Below, piece after piece: positions 42,077 to 51,569 of a stretch of 64,000 nucleotides of DNA. Position numbers and translations under genes: made by a program. The notes under the pieces were generated by a model. The model worked only from the letters and a program-made list of their open reading frames with translations, was not told the DNA's origin and ran no database searches. Origin of the DNA: Fuscovulum ytuae (GTDB taxonomy: Bacteria > Pseudomonadota > Alphaproteobacteria > Rhodobacterales > Rhodobacteraceae); NCBI RefSeq assembly GCF_029953595.1, contig NZ_CP124535.1:558001-622000 (forward strand). The letters are read 5' to 3'. Position 1 is the stretch's first letter. Each line of letters opens with the position of its first letter.

Positions 42077-43761
42077 TCCAAACCTCGCATCAAAAGGCGG
42101 TCGCGCCATAGGGCCATGGGCAGGGTAAGGGCGGCAAAGAAGGCCAGCGCGGGCAATAGCAGTTGCAATACGGCATAGGCCCCGATCAGGCGGCGGTTGC
42201 CCCCGGATGACAGGGCAACGGCCTCGGTCGTTAGGGTTTCGATGCGACCGCCGCCGATCATCAAGGTTGGAAGGTATTGGCCGATCGATACGGCCATGCC
42301 AACGGCTGCCGCCGTTGCCAATGGCCCGGACAGCATTGGCAGGCGAAGGCGCCAGAAGATGCGCGCATCGCTTGCGCCTAGGGTGGCACCTGCGGTGGCG
42401 ATCCGCGCGTCCCAAGCCCGGAAGGGGCCAGACAGCGAGAGAAAGACATAAGGCAGCACGAAAACCAAGTGGATTGCAGCTACTGCCCCAAGGGAGCCGT
42501 CAAGCCCCAAGGGCAGGGCCAGCATTTGCAGGCCGGGAAGAAAGGCGATCTGCGGCACCAGAAGGGGCAGGTAAAGCAAGATCGTCGCGCGCGAGGTGGG
42601 GGCAAGATGCAGCGTCGCCTCGGCCTGTAGGCAGCCGAGGCAGAGGGCAAGTGCGACCAGCGTCGCCGTTACCGCAATCAAGAGTGTGGCCGCAGACGTT
42701 TCGGCAAGGGCGGGTGCTGCACTGGCCCAGGTGCGGAAGGTGAAGCTTTCGGGCAGGGCGTCGGGAAACTGCCAAAGGCCTGCGAAGGACCAAAGCGCAA
42801 GCCCCGCCAGACCAAACATCAACATCGCGGTGACCACTGCGGCGGCACCTCGTGCCAAAAGGGCTGCGGGCGCATCAAGATGCGGCAGGCGTGGGGCCGA
42901 CTGGGCGGTATGGACGAGCAGGCGTTTGAGTAGAATTTCCATGACACGCCATATTGTTATGGCAAGAAGCGCAAGTGTCAGTTGAAGCAGGGCCCCGGCT
43001 GCGGCCGTGTCGCGCATGGCAAGGCTCGCCTCGCCCATCCATAGGGTGATCTGCGTGGCAAGCGTGGGCGGCAAGGTCGGCCCAAGGATCATGGCCATGT
43101 CGACAGTCGTCACGCCATAGGCCAGAACGGCATAGGTCGGCAGCCGTAATTGGCGGTAGAGATCGGGCAGAAGGGTGAAAATAAAGGCGCTGATCCGCCC
43201 ATAACCCAGCGTCGCAGCGGTGGTCAGGCGGCGGTCTGCGTCGATATGGGGCAGCGCCGTCAGGGACATCAGAAGAAGGAACGGCAATTCCTTCGCCACA
43301 AGGCCTAGGGTCAGGGCAAGGCCCCAAGGATCGTTCAAGATGAGCAGATCAGGCGGGGTCTGCCAGCCTGTTAGTTCCGGTGAAAGGAGGCGCGCGATCC
43401 AGCCTGACGGCGCGATCAGGAAGGCAAGGCCCAGCGCTGCCGCCGCATGGGGCACGGAAAGCAGCGGGGCCAAGCCGCGCCGGATACGGGAGAAGGTTGG
43501 GGTGCCGGCAAAGGCGGCAAGGATGAGAATGGTCAGGATCAAGGCAAGGCCTGTCGAGGCAAGCCCGGTTCCCACTGACAGGGCTACCGCTTTGGAAAGG
43601 CCTTGCCATTCCAACAACTTGGATACCCCTGCTGCGCCGTTGGAAAAGGCCGGTATGACGGTTCCCGCAAGCCCCGCCATGATCGGCAGGACCATCAGGC
43701 CCAGCGTCAGAGGCGGCACGAGGCGCAAGATACCGCCTCTTTGCCGCGGGCTTTCCGTCAC
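42073..43761 (-). CDS. ynjC: YnjC-type ABC transporter permease (fused double permease)
   Basis: This 562-residue permease contains two consecutive ABC permease modules, so one chain replaces a homodimer. Each has an EAA loop: TTAATLGYGRISAFIFTLLPDL in the first and GATLGASDARIFWRLRLPML in the second. About twelve hydrophobic segments are visible. It begins with GTG inside the stop of ynjB (GTGA overlap) and ends overlapping ynjD by four bases, so all three genes are coupled. The first in-frame codons upstream overlap ynjB and lack similarity. Confidence 0.9.
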   Translation of the reverse strand: MTESPRQRGGILRLVPPLTLGLMVLPIMAGLAGTVIPAFSNGAAGVSKLLEWQGLSKAVALSVGTGLASTGLALILTILILAAFAGTPTFSRIRRGLAPLLSVPHAAAALGLAFLIAPSGWIARLLSPELTGWQTPPDLLILNDPWGLALTLGLVAKELPFLLLMSLTALPHIDADRRLTTAATLGYGRISAFIFTLLPDLYRQLRLPTYAVLAYGVTTVDMAMILGPTLPPTLATQITLWMGEASLAMRDTAAAGALLQLTLALLAITIWRVMEILLKRLLVHTAQSAPRLPHLDAPAALLARGAAAVVTAMLMFGLAGLALWSFAGLWQFPDALPESFTFRTWASAAPALAETSAATLLIAVTATLVALALCLGCLQAEATLHLAPTSRATILLYLPLLVPQIAFLPGLQMLALPLGLDGSLGAVAAIHLVFVLPYVFLSLSGPFRAWDARIATAGATLGASDARIFWRLRLPMLSGPLATAAAVGMAVSIGQYLPTLMIGGGRIETLTTEAVALSSGGNRRLIGAYAVLQLLLPALAFFAALTLPMALWRDRLLMRGLE

Positions 43762-44969
43762 TGGGCAACCCCGTAGCGACTGGACCAATCCTGTGCGATC
43801 CGGGTCATCCAACTGGCATGGGGTTCCAGTAGGACGGGGCCAAGATCGGCTGGCGAAAGGGTCGCAACGCCAAGTTCAAGCGCATCAAACCGCGCCCGAT
43901 CTTCGGGGGTAAGTGATTGAAGATCAAGGACAGTCTGGAAGCCAAGAACGGCAGGGTCTTGCGCGCGGGCCTGAACTTCGGGGTCGAGGATGAGGTTCGC
44001 GATGACGATCGCGCCTGCACGATGGGCGGCGTTGAAAGGGATTGCCACGAAAGAGGCATTGCCGATCGTGCCGCCGTCCAGAACGAAGGTGCGGATGGTG
44101 TCGGGCAGGTTGCCCGCCGCGATTTCGGCGCTGGCGCGGCCCGGGTTGAAGGCAAAGGAAATGTCGATCTCGCCATCCGCCAGAAGCTGACCCAAGGCCG
44201 GTTCGTTTTGCGGAAAGGCCTTGGCCGCGCGCCAGAGGGCGGGATGAAGACGGTCGAGATAGGCCCAGAGAGGGGCGACCAGTGCCTCATACGAGGCGTC
44301 ATCGATTGGGGATTGCAGGACCGAAGGGTCCGGCATGACGCCATAAAGAACCTGTTTGAGAAAGGTCGTGCCTAGATAATCAGGTGGCTGAGGATAGGTG
44401 AACCGTCCAGGGTTCGACATTGCCCATTGCAGAATAGAATCAATGCTTTGCGGCGGTTCTTTCAGGCGTTCCGTATCATATTCAAAGACCAGTTGCGCCA
44501 TGGCCCACGGGCTTTCGAAGCCATCGGTCGGCAGGGTGAAGTCTGTGACCGTTGCCGGTTTGCCCAGGACATCGACCAAGGGCCAGTTGGGCAGCGTATC
44601 GGTAAAGGGACCGTAAAGAAGGCCCTGCGATTTCATTGCGGCGAAGTTTTCGCCATTGATCCAGATAAGGTCGACCGCGCCGCCTTCGGTTTGCCCGGCC
44701 TGCTGTTCGGCCAGAACGCGGGCGACGGCATCGGAGGTGGCGGCGAGTTTGACATGTTCGAGGGTGACCCCATACCGTTCCTCTGCCTTTTCCCCGATCC
44801 AGGTTATGAAATCGTTGATCTTGGGATCGCCGCCCCATGCATGCCAATAGACAGTTTGACCTTTGGCTTCAGAAAGGATGCTATCCCATTCTGCAGCAAG
44901 TGCTTTTGTCGAAAAACCCGCGAAGGCGGGCAGGGTGGCGAGAAGGCGAAGGGCGGTCCGGCGATGCAT
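43758..44969 (-). CDS. ynjB: YnjB-type ABC transporter substrate-binding protein
   Basis: A 403-residue extracytoplasmic binding protein. The chosen ATG gives MHRRTALRLLATLPAFAGF, which has a twin arginine but a Sec-like or Tat-like signal. Diagnostic YnjB segments follow: GQTVYWHAWGGDPKINDFI, VDLIWINGENFAAMKSQ, LLYGPFTDTLPN and PTDGFESPWAMAQLVF. These match E. coli YnjB closely in wording and order. GGGAGAG sits four bases before the ATG. No ligand is known for this family with certainty. Confidence 0.9.
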   Translation of the reverse strand: MHRRTALRLLATLPAFAGFSTKALAAEWDSILSEAKGQTVYWHAWGGDPKINDFITWIGEKAEERYGVTLEHVKLAATSDAVARVLAEQQAGQTEGGAVDLIWINGENFAAMKSQGLLYGPFTDTLPNWPLVDVLGKPATVTDFTLPTDGFESPWAMAQLVFEYDTERLKEPPQSIDSILQWAMSNPGRFTYPQPPDYLGTTFLKQVLYGVMPDPSVLQSPIDDASYEALVAPLWAYLDRLHPALWRAAKAFPQNEPALGQLLADGEIDISFAFNPGRASAEIAAGNLPDTIRTFVLDGGTIGNASFVAIPFNAAHRAGAIVIANLILDPEVQARAQDPAVLGFQTVLDLQSLTPEDRARFDALELGVATLSPADLGPVLLEPHASWMTRIAQDWSSRYGVAQ

Positions 44970-45074
44970 GGTCTCTCCCGTTGCGGCGCTTGTTTTGCAC
45001 CTGTCCACTGGGATAGCTAGCGCTTGGGGCGGCTGGCAACAGTCTTCTGGTCAGGCATACGGAAAGGTGAATGG

Positions 45075-45683
45075 ATGCTGGACGGCTGGATGCGCGGGGT
45101 GATTGATCCGGGGCTGAACCATGTCGGGAAAATCCTTGCGCAACGAGGGGTTACGGCGGATGGCGTGACGCTGGCGGGGCTGTCGCTTGGGCTTTTGGCG
45201 GCGCTGGTGCTGGCCTTGGGTGGGCCGGGATGGGCGGCAGCGTTGCCGCTGATGGCCAGCCGGGTGGCGGATGGGCTGGACGGTGCAGTGGCGCGGGCGC
45301 GTGGGAAGACGGATTTCGGCGGATACTTGGATATCGTCTGCGATTTTGTTTTTTATGCAGCGATTCCAATGGCTTTTGTGCTGCGTGATCCATCTTCCAA
45401 CGGCGTGGCGGGGGCCTTTCTGCTGGCTACGTTCTATATCAATGGCAGCACCTTCCTTGGCTATGCCGTCTTGGCCGAAAAGCGCGGGATGGAGACGCGG
45501 TCGCGGGGGGAGAAGTCGCTTTATTTCACCGCGGGTCTATTGGAAGGCACGGAAACCATTGCCTTTTTCCTGATCCTTTGCCTTGTCCCATGGGCCTTTG
45601 CCCCCTTGGCATGGGCCTTTGGCACCCTTTGCCTTGTGACCGCGTTAAGCCGTGTGCTTTTGGCGCGGCGCAGCTTTCACTGA
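45075..45683 (+). CDS. CDP-alcohol phosphatidyltransferase family membrane protein
   Basis: A 202-residue membrane enzyme with about six helices. It carries the CDP-alcohol transferase signature D-x2-D-G-x2-A-R-x8-G-x3-D-x3-D, seen here as DGLDGAVARARGKTDFGGYLDIVCD in outline (positions about 75-100). The alcohol substrate (glycerol phosphate, inositol, choline or serine) cannot be told from the motif. AAAGGTG lies before the ATG; an earlier in-frame start would add a non-conserved tail. Confidence 0.88.
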   Translation: MLDGWMRGVIDPGLNHVGKILAQRGVTADGVTLAGLSLGLLAALVLALGGPGWAAALPLMASRVADGLDGAVARARGKTDFGGYLDIVCDFVFYAAIPMAFVLRDPSSNGVAGAFLLATFYINGSTFLGYAVLAEKRGMETRSRGEKSLYFTAGLLEGTETIAFFLILCLVPWAFAPLAWAFGTLCLVTALSRVLLARRSFH

Positions 45684-45684
45684 C

Positions 45685-45738
45685 TGTGCCCTGTTTTGTG
45701 CCGGATTTTGTGCAGCAAACTGTGGGCACGCAGCGCGC
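45685..45738 (+). repeat. 54-bp dispersed repeat, copy 2
   Basis: Matches the minus strand of 13391-13444 at 48 of 54 positions. It starts one base after the phosphatidyltransferase stop and consists of TTTTGTGC units followed by GCAAACTGTGG and an AGCGCGC end. Confidence 0.8.
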
Positions 45739-45750
45739 GGTTGGGTGAGG

Positions 45751-45770
45751 GCGCGTTAAGGTTAACGCGC
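45751..45770. terminator. Hairpin between convergent genes
   Basis: GCGCGTTAA and TTAACGCGC form a nine-pair stem with a GG spacer, ten bases before the stop of the photolyase-like gene. Shape and position suggest transcription termination, without a T run. Confidence 0.5.
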
Positions 45771-45780
45771 GGCCACGGGC

Positions 45781-46962
45781 CTAGCCCATCACCGCCTCGC
45801 GGAAGCGAAAGAAGCCATGCGTCGCATGCGGCCATGCCTGCGCGTCATGGTCACGGATCAGCCGCGCCAGATGGATGCCGCGATCGTCGAGCAGCGGGGC
45901 CAGCCGTTGCAGGGCGGCAGCGGTGGGGCCGATGGGGGCATAGGGCGTGACCAATTGCCTTGTGCCTTGCGCGGCGAGGTGGTCGGCCAGCGCAACGAGC
46001 GACTCGTCGGTAAAGCGAGGGGCATCGGGCAGGCCGTGGAGACGGGCGGTGTCGGTGACGGCGTCATCGACGAAGGCGTGAACCAGCGGGTTGACGGCAA
46101 GGCCGGACCGGCGGGCGGTGGTGAGCAGGAAAAGAAGCGGCGTGCCCTCAGGCAGATGGGGAAAGCCGTCGCCTGCCAGATCCTCTTCATGCAGCAGGAG
46201 TGCGGTTGGCAAGCCGGGCGATGGAACCTCCCCCTCAGGCGCGGGGCGTGGCGCAGGGTGGGGCGACATGCGCAAAGGGGCGCAGTCGCGGGCGAGGCCG
46301 GTGGGGCGGAAACGTCCACCCGTATTCTTGGCGATATTGTCAGGCGTCGCGGCATAGGTCTTGCCGGGTGTGTGCAGCCCCCCGACCCAGCGCCATGACA
46401 GGGTGTTTGAGGCAGGGTCGCCATCAATCAGGTGGCGAAGAAAGAAATCCGCCCCCAATTCCCAAGGCAGGCGCAGGGTGAATATCCAGATGGAAGCGAA
46501 CCACATCCGCGCGTGATTGTGCAGATAGCCCGTGGCGGCGAGTTCCTGCGCCCAATGGTCGAACCCGTCGATGCCCGTCTCGCCCTTGCAGGCGGCCTCC
46601 CATTGCTGGCGCAGGCCTGCTTCGACTTGCAGCCGGTTCATCGCCTCGGCCAGACCTTGCCTGTAGGCCGACCAGATGCCGGGCCTAAGCTCCAGCCAGC
46701 CTTTCCAATAGGTGCGCCACCACAACTCGGCCAGAAACTTTTCCGCTCCGTTGGGATGGGCGCGCAGCGTGGCGTCGATGGCCTCGGCCTCGGTCAGCAG
46801 GCGGTGCCGGATATAGGGGGCAAGGCCAGAGACATGGGGATGTCCTGGCAAATCCTCGTTCCGGCGGGCGGCATAGGTCATCCCGGCGCGGGGCAGGAAG
46901 GCGGCTAGGCGCGCGGTGGCTGCGGCGCGGGTGGCGGGCAGGGGGATGGGGAGCGGTGTCAT
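45781..46962 (-). CDS. Photolyase/cryptochrome-like FAD protein with inverted domain order
   Basis: The 393-residue protein starts directly with the helical FAD-binding domain of the photolyase family (residues about 1-215). This includes [58 protein letters not shown] and [16 protein letters not shown]. The usual N-terminal antenna domain is absent. Instead residues about 240-393 form an alpha/beta segment ([43 protein letters not shown]) that looks like an antenna-type fold placed at the C-terminus. DNA repair or light sensing are both possible. It is convergent with the phosphatidyltransferase gene. Confidence 0.82.
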   Translation of the reverse strand: MTPLPIPLPATRAAATARLAAFLPRAGMTYAARRNEDLPGHPHVSGLAPYIRHRLLTEAEAIDATLRAHPNGAEKFLAELWWRTYWKGWLELRPGIWSAYRQGLAEAMNRLQVEAGLRQQWEAACKGETGIDGFDHWAQELAATGYLHNHARMWFASIWIFTLRLPWELGADFFLRHLIDGDPASNTLSWRWVGGLHTPGKTYAATPDNIAKNTGGRFRPTGLARDCAPLRMSPHPAPRPAPEGEVPSPGLPTALLLHEEDLAGDGFPHLPEGTPLLFLLTTARRSGLAVNPLVHAFVDDAVTDTARLHGLPDAPRFTDESLVALADHLAAQGTRQLVTPYAPIGPTAAALQRLAPLLDDRGIHLARLIRDHDAQAWPHATHGFFRFREAVMG

Positions 46963-47011
46963 GGGCGCGAAGCTAGGTGCCCGGCTCGGCCCTGCAAGGG
47001 ATGCGACATAT

Positions 47012-47082
47012 GGTCATTTTCTGCCTTCACATATCCTCGGGGGGGAAGTGCAATGTGACGAGGGGGGGCAGACAGCCCCCCC
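47012..47082 (-). repeat. Dispersed repeat family GAGGATATTT, copy D
   Basis: On the minus strand a GGGGGGGC/GCCCCCCC hairpin (47062-47082) is followed about 17 bases later by CCCCCCGAGGATATGTGAAG and a GCAGAAAATGACC tail, very close to copy C. It lies in the photolyase-clpP gap and points to the photolyase gene start 50 bases away. Confidence 0.65.
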
Positions 47083-47215
47083 CCGCAACGGTGGCCACGG
47101 GCGCACGACCTGTGGGCCTTTCGACCACCTGCCCTTGCAGCCCCCCGGTGAGGCAACTAAGACTCCATCAAGATACTGTCGTTATGACCCATGTACGAGA
47201 AAGAGGCAGCCTGCC

Positions 47216-47848
47216 ATGCGCGATCCGGTCGAGCACTACATGAACACCCTTGTCCCGATGGTTGTTGAACAGACCAGCCGGGGCGAACGGGCCTATGACA
47301 TCTTCTCGCGCATGTTGAAGGAGCGGATCATTTTCCTCTCTGGCCCCGTGCATGACGGGATGTCGAGCCTGATCTGCGCGCAGCTTCTGTTCCTTGAGGC
47401 GGAGAACCCGTCGAAGGAGATTAGCATGTATATCAACAGCCCCGGCGGCGTCGTGACATCCGGTTTGTCGATCTATGACACTATGCAATACATCAAGCCG
47501 AAGGTTTCCACCCTTGTGATCGGGCAGGCAGCGTCGATGGGGTCGCTTCTTCTGACGGCGGGGGAAAAGGGGATGCGCTTCAGCCTGCCCAATTCCCGTG
47601 TCATGGTGCATCAGCCGTCGGGTGGCTATCAGGGGCAGGCGACGGATATCATGATCCATGCGCGCGAGACCGAAAAGCTGAAGCGGCGGCTGAACGAGAT
47701 CTATGTGAAGCATACCGGCAATGATTACGACACGGTCGAGGCTGCGCTGGAGCGGGACAATTTCATGTCCGCCGAAGATGCAAAGGCCTGGGGCCTGATT
47801 GACGAGATCGTGGAAAGCCGCGGCAAGGCCGACGATCCGGCGAAGTGA
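47216..47848 (+). CDS. clpP: ClpP, ATP-dependent Clp protease proteolytic subunit
   Basis: Serine peptidase of 210 residues that forms the double-heptamer proteolytic chamber. The catalytic serine is S107 in [11 protein letters not shown] and the histidine H132 in [10 protein letters not shown]; the aspartate lies in the following helix region ([11 protein letters not shown]). GAGG sits about nine bases before the ATG. Longer in-frame codons upstream run through repeat D and are rejected. A terminator follows, and clpX with its own ribosome site begins about 120 bases downstream. Confidence 0.96.
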   Translation: MRDPVEHYMNTLVPMVVEQTSRGERAYDIFSRMLKERIIFLSGPVHDGMSSLICAQLLFLEAENPSKEISMYINSPGGVVTSGLSIYDTMQYIKPKVSTLVIGQAASMGSLLLTAGEKGMRFSLPNSRVMVHQPSGGYQGQATDIMIHARETEKLKRRLNEIYVKHTGNDYDTVEAALERDNFMSAEDAKAWGLIDEIVESRGKADDPAK

Positions 47849-47856
47849 GGACGCAT

Positions 47857-47888
47857 CCCCGGCTGGCCCGTTCGGCCGGGGGTTTTTT
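47857..47888 (+). terminator. Terminator after clpP
   Basis: CCCCGGC pairs with GGCCGGGG around a short loop, followed directly by TTTTTT. It lies nine bases after the clpP stop, so clpX probably also has its own promoter. Confidence 0.85.
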
Positions 47889-47969
47889 GGCATTGTGGGG
47901 GCGCGGGCCTTGGCCTAGACTTTCACGCAAGTCCGGTCGCAGGGCCGGGACGTGGCAGAGGACGACCTG

Positions 47970-49238
47970 ATGGCGAACAACTCCGGCAGCGACAGCAAGA
48001 ACACGCTTTACTGTTCCTTCTGTGGCAAAAGCCAGCACGAGGTGCGCAAGCTGATTGCGGGGCCGACGGTTTTCATCTGCGACGAATGCGTCGAGCTGTG
48101 CATGGACATCATCCGCGAGGAGACGAAGACCTCGGGTCTGAAATCCTCGGAAGGGGTGCCGACGCCGCGCGAGATCTGCAAGGTGCTGGACGATTATGTG
48201 ATCGGCCAGATCCATGCCAAGCGCGTGCTGTCGGTGGCGGTGCATAACCATTACAAGCGGCTGAACAATTCGTCGAAGACGGATATTGAGCTGTCGAAGT
48301 CGAACATCCTGCTCATTGGCCCCACGGGCTGCGGCAAGACGCTGCTGGCGCAGACCTTGGCGCGGATTTTGGATGTGCCCTTTACCATGGCAGATGCCAC
48401 GACGCTGACCGAAGCGGGCTATGTCGGCGAGGATGTGGAGAACATCATCCTGAAGCTGTTGCAGGCCAGCGAATATAACGTGGAGCGCGCGCAGCGCGGG
48501 ATCGTCTATATCGACGAGGTCGACAAGATCACCCGCAAGTCGGACAATCCGTCGATCACCCGCGACGTTTCGGGCGAGGGCGTGCAGCAGGCGCTTTTGA
48601 AGATCATGGAAGGCACGGTTGCAAGCGTGCCGCCGCAGGGCGGGCGCAAACATCCGCAGCAGGAATTCCTGCAGGTGGATACGACCAATATCCTGTTCAT
48701 CTGCGGCGGTGCCTTTGCGGGGCTGGAAAAGATCATCGCGCAGCGCAACAAAGGCAGCGCCATCGGCTTTGGCGCGGATGTGAAGGACCCGGATGCGCGC
48801 GGCGCGGGCGAATTGTTCCGCGAGTTGGAGCCGGAGGATCTGCTGAAATTCGGTCTGATCCCGGAATTCGTGGGCCGTCTTCCTGTGATCGCGACGCTGA
48901 ACGATCTGGATGAGGCTGCGCTGGTCACCATCCTGACGGAACCGAAGAACGCGCTGGTCAAGCAATACCAACGCCTGTTCGAGATCGAAGGGGTGAAGCT
49001 GACCTTCACGCCGGATGCCCTGTCGGCCATCGCCAAGCGGGCGATCAAGCGCAAGACGGGCGCGCGGGGTCTGCGGTCGATCATGGAGGATATCCTTCTG
49101 GACACCATGTTCGAATTGCCGGGTATGGATGGTGTGGCCGAGGTCGTGGTGAACGAAGAGGCGGTGAATGCCGCCGAAGCAAAGCCGATGCTTGTCTATA
49201 CCGACGCGAAGAAGAAGGAACCCGCCACGGCGGGGTGA
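47970..49238 (+). CDS. clpX: ClpX, ATPase and substrate-recognition subunit of Clp protease
   Basis: AAA+ unfoldase of 422 residues. The N-terminal zinc domain has the pair CSFCGKS and, 20 residues on, CDECVELC. The ATPase core shows Walker [13 protein letters not shown], Walker [11 protein letters not shown], and the sensor regions; the GYVGEDVEN pore loop is intact. AGAGGACG precedes the ATG. A GTG six codons earlier is possible. A strong terminator follows. Confidence 0.97.
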   Translation: MANNSGSDSKNTLYCSFCGKSQHEVRKLIAGPTVFICDECVELCMDIIREETKTSGLKSSEGVPTPREICKVLDDYVIGQIHAKRVLSVAVHNHYKRLNNSSKTDIELSKSNILLIGPTGCGKTLLAQTLARILDVPFTMADATTLTEAGYVGEDVENIILKLLQASEYNVERAQRGIVYIDEVDKITRKSDNPSITRDVSGEGVQQALLKIMEGTVASVPPQGGRKHPQQEFLQVDTTNILFICGGAFAGLEKIIAQRNKGSAIGFGADVKDPDARGAGELFRELEPEDLLKFGLIPEFVGRLPVIATLNDLDEAALVTILTEPKNALVKQYQRLFEIEGVKLTFTPDALSAIAKRAIKRKTGARGLRSIMEDILLDTMFELPGMDGVAEVVVNEEAVNAAEAKPMLVYTDAKKKEPATAG

Positions 49239-49268
49239 CCGGAGGCGCGTCACCGATGGTTTCGGGCA

Positions 49269-49308
49269 AGCGCCCGCCGACCGATGGGTTGGCGGGCGCT
49301 TTCCTTTC
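49269..49308 (+). terminator. Terminator after clpX
   Basis: AGCGCCCGCC and GGCGGGCGCT form a perfect 10-pair stem with a 12-base loop, followed by TTCCTTTCC. It begins 30 bases after the clpX stop. Confidence 0.85.
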
Positions 49309-49331
49309 CGGGGTCGCGGGCAGGCGCGCGG

Positions 49332-50051
49332 TCAGCGCGGGAGATCGGTGAAGGGGCAGACGTCCTGTTCAAAGGGCACGTGGCGGCGGCGGAAGGTCGT
49401 CCCTTCGATGGCCTCGGGCGCGCGGATGCGGTCCATCCGGAACTGCCGGAAGTCCCCGCGCGCCGGGTCCCAGGCCACCAGATACCAGAGCGGGGGCAGG
49501 ATCAGCATCGCCTGCGGCTCCACCTCGCGCTGAGAGGGCCGTCCCTTGGCATCGCGGTAGCCAAAGCGCAGGAGGTGGCGCTGCAGGAAGGCCGTCTCGA
49601 AGGCCGAAAGCAGGGCAGGGTCCATCCGCCCCATATCGGACAGGTCCTGCTGGGGCGAAAGCTGCCCGAAATGCAGGCAATCGAGAAAGGCGCGCAGATC
49701 GCGGACCTTGTCGGGGGGCAGTGCCCTTTCGATCTTGGCCAGTCCTGCATCGGCGAGATCGGAAAAGGGCAATTGCCCGGCCGCGCGCATGGCGGCGACG
49801 CTGATCAGAAGGGCAAAGACTTCGGACACGGAGAGGCGCGGCAGGGTCTGCACCGACCTTGGGTCAAGCTGCAGGCCACCCCCGCGCCCGACATCAGCAT
49901 GGATCACATAGCCTTCATCGCGCAGGGTGCTGAGATCGCGCAGAACGGTGCGGCGCGATGCCCCCACTTCCTGCGCGAGGGCGGCCACGGTGGTGGTGCC
50001 GCTGCGGCGCAGGCAACGCACGAGGGCTTCCTGTCGGCTTCGGATGTTCAT
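49332..50051 (-). CDS. WYL-domain transcriptional regulator (YafY/DeoR-like)
   Basis: Predicted repressor or ligand-responsive regulator of 239 residues. The N-terminal HTH contains VAALAQEVGASRRTVLRDLSTLRDEG. The C-terminal WYL-type part has FGYRDAKGRPSQREVEPQAMLI and LWYLVAWDPARGDFRQFRMDRI. WYL domains often sense nucleotides or nucleic acid ends, but the ligand here is unknown. It is divergent from the RidA-family gene, and an inverted repeat lies between the two starts, which suggests autoregulation and control of the neighbour. Confidence 0.9.
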   Translation of the reverse strand: MNIRSRQEALVRCLRRSGTTTVAALAQEVGASRRTVLRDLSTLRDEGYVIHADVGRGGGLQLDPRSVQTLPRLSVSEVFALLISVAAMRAAGQLPFSDLADAGLAKIERALPPDKVRDLRAFLDCLHFGQLSPQQDLSDMGRMDPALLSAFETAFLQRHLLRFGYRDAKGRPSQREVEPQAMLILPPLWYLVAWDPARGDFRQFRMDRIRAPEAIEGTTFRRRHVPFEQDVCPFTDLPR

Positions 50052-50072
50052 GTGCCCAGTCTAGCATGAATG

Positions 50073-50089
50073 GTGCCAAATTCTGGCAC
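50073..50089. promoter_or_regulatory. Candidate operator between the WYL regulator and the RidA gene
   Basis: GTGCCA and TGGCAC are perfect complements separated by AATTC. The site is 22 bases upstream of the regulator start and about 50 bases before the RidA start, well placed to control both. Confidence 0.65.
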
Positions 50090-50137
50090 TGATTTATGCG
50101 AGACGATTCATGCGAAACAGCAAAGGAGAAGATCGCG

Positions 50138-50533
50138 ATGAAACGTGTTGCCGTGAACCCGTGGGGATGGTCGGTAAAGCTGGGATACAATCAGGCGGAG
50201 GTGTTCGAGGGCGCGAGCCGGCAGGTGATCTGCGCCGGACAGACGGCGGTGGATGCCGAGGGCCGTCCGCAGCATGCAGGCGATATGCGCGCCCAGATTG
50301 ATCTTGCGTTGGACAATCTGGAGGCGGTGCTGGCGGGGGCGGGGATGACGCTGGCCGATGTGACGCGGCTGGGCGTCTTTGCCACGGATGTGGACGCTGC
50401 GCTGAAGAACTTTGACCTGATGGGCAAGCGGTTCGGGCCGCATCAGGTGGCGCCCCCGATGACGCTCTTGGGTGTGACGCGGCTGGCCGTGCCGGGGCTG
50501 ATGTTCGAGATCGAAGCGACGGCGGCGGCCTGA
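50138..50533 (+). CDS. RidA (YjgF/YER057c/UK114) family protein
   Basis: A 131-residue member of the Rid family, which hydrolyse reactive enamine or imine intermediates. Family features include [22 protein letters not shown], the [20 protein letters not shown] stretch, and [17 protein letters not shown], but the arginine of classical RidA (in the pattern for RidA proper) is not obvious, so it is likely a Rid subfamily with another role. AAAGGAGAAG sits well before the ATG. The divergent WYL regulator is the likely controller. Confidence 0.85.
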   Translation: MKRVAVNPWGWSVKLGYNQAEVFEGASRQVICAGQTAVDAEGRPQHAGDMRAQIDLALDNLEAVLAGAGMTLADVTRLGVFATDVDAALKNFDLMGKRFGPHQVAPPMTLLGVTRLAVPGLMFEIEATAAA

Positions 50534-50675
50534 GGCGTGCTGGCGGGGCGGGGCCGGATCGGCCCTTGCCCCGCCTTCACGGCATGGTCACTTTCCGCCG
50601 GGCGCGGCGGCTTGGCGCTGGACCTTTGGGCCGGGTTCGGCCATATGGAACGCAAAGGGTTCCCGGAGGGTTACG

Positions 50676-51050
50676 ATGGATTTCCTCAAGCGGCTTGTCA
50701 CATGGTGGAACGGCCAGACGCTGGGCACGCAGCTTTACACCTCGCGCAAGGGGGTGAAGGTGGGCGAGGATGATCAGGGCAACGTCTATTATGAGACGCG
50801 CGACGGCAAGCGGCGCTGGGTGATCTATAATGGCGAGGCTGAGGCAAGCCGGGTGTCCCCCGATTGGCATGGCTGGCTGCATCACACTTGGGATGAGCCG
50901 CCGACCAAGGCGCCCTTGAAGCACAAGGCATGGGAAAAGCCGCATCAGGAGAACCTGACCGGCACGGCGGCGGCCTATGCGCCGCCCGGTTCGATCCGCC
51001 GCCCCGAACCGGTGGCACGGCGCGATTACGAGGCATGGCAGCCCGAGTGA
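50676..51050 (+). CDS. NDUFA12-type NADH:ubiquinone oxidoreductase accessory subunit
   Basis: A 124-residue homologue of mitochondrial complex I subunit NDUFA12, found in alphaproteobacteria. Typical segments are [21 protein letters not shown] and [25 protein letters not shown], followed by [29 protein letters not shown] lies before the ATG. It is the first gene of a short plus-strand run with mlaD and a DUF2155 gene, a usual alphaproteobacterial neighbourhood. Confidence 0.93.
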   Translation: MDFLKRLVTWWNGQTLGTQLYTSRKGVKVGEDDQGNVYYETRDGKRRWVIYNGEAEASRVSPDWHGWLHHTWDEPPTKAPLKHKAWEKPHQENLTGTAAAYAPPGSIRRPEPVARRDYEAWQPE

Positions 51051-51077
51051 TGGGCCTTTCAGGAACGGGGCGGGGCG

Positions 51078-51569
51078 ATGGCTGAGAATCGGGCCGAGGT
51101 TCTGGCCGGGGCGGCGGTTCTGGCCGCTGCGATCGGCTTTCTGATCTATGCAGGGCGCGAGACGGGCGTTTCTGGCCCATCGGGCAGCTATGAGTTGACG
51201 GCCTCTTTCCGATCGGTCGAAGGGGTGCGGGTAGGCACCGATGTGCGGCTGGCTGGCGTGAAGGTCGGTACAGTGACGGCGCTGGAACTGAACCCGCAGA
51301 CCTTTTTCGCCGATGCGGTGCTGAGCGTGCAGGAGAATGTCGCTTTGCCCGATGACTCGGCCGCGCTGATTTCGTCCGAAGGCCTGCTGGGCGGGAATTT
51401 CGTGGAACTGGTGCCGGGCGGGTCGCTGGACAACCTGACGCCGGGTGCCGAGATCGAGGATACGCAGGGGGCGGTTTCGGTCATCTCGCTTATGATGAAG
51501 TTCGCAGGTGGTGGGTCGGGAAGTGGCGACTCGGCTGCGGATGGGGCGGGGGCTGAGGCGGTCGAATGA
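51078..51569 (+). CDS. mlaD: MlaD-type MCE-domain protein
   Basis: A 163-residue inner-membrane-anchored lipid-transfer protein. An N-terminal helix (AEVLAGAAVLAAAIGFLIYAG) is followed by the single MCE domain with YELTASFRSVEGVRVGTDVRLAGVKVGTV and SEGLLGGNFVELVPGG. Proteins of this kind form hexameric rings that move phospholipids between membranes as part of the Mla system. The transporter genes mlaEF are not in this window. The stop overlaps the DUF2155 gene by four bases. Confidence 0.9.
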   Translation: MAENRAEVLAGAAVLAAAIGFLIYAGRETGVSGPSGSYELTASFRSVEGVRVGTDVRLAGVKVGTVTALELNPQTFFADAVLSVQENVALPDDSAALISSEGLLGGNFVELVPGGSLDNLTPGAEIEDTQGAVSVISLMMKFAGGGSGSGDSAADGAGAEAVE

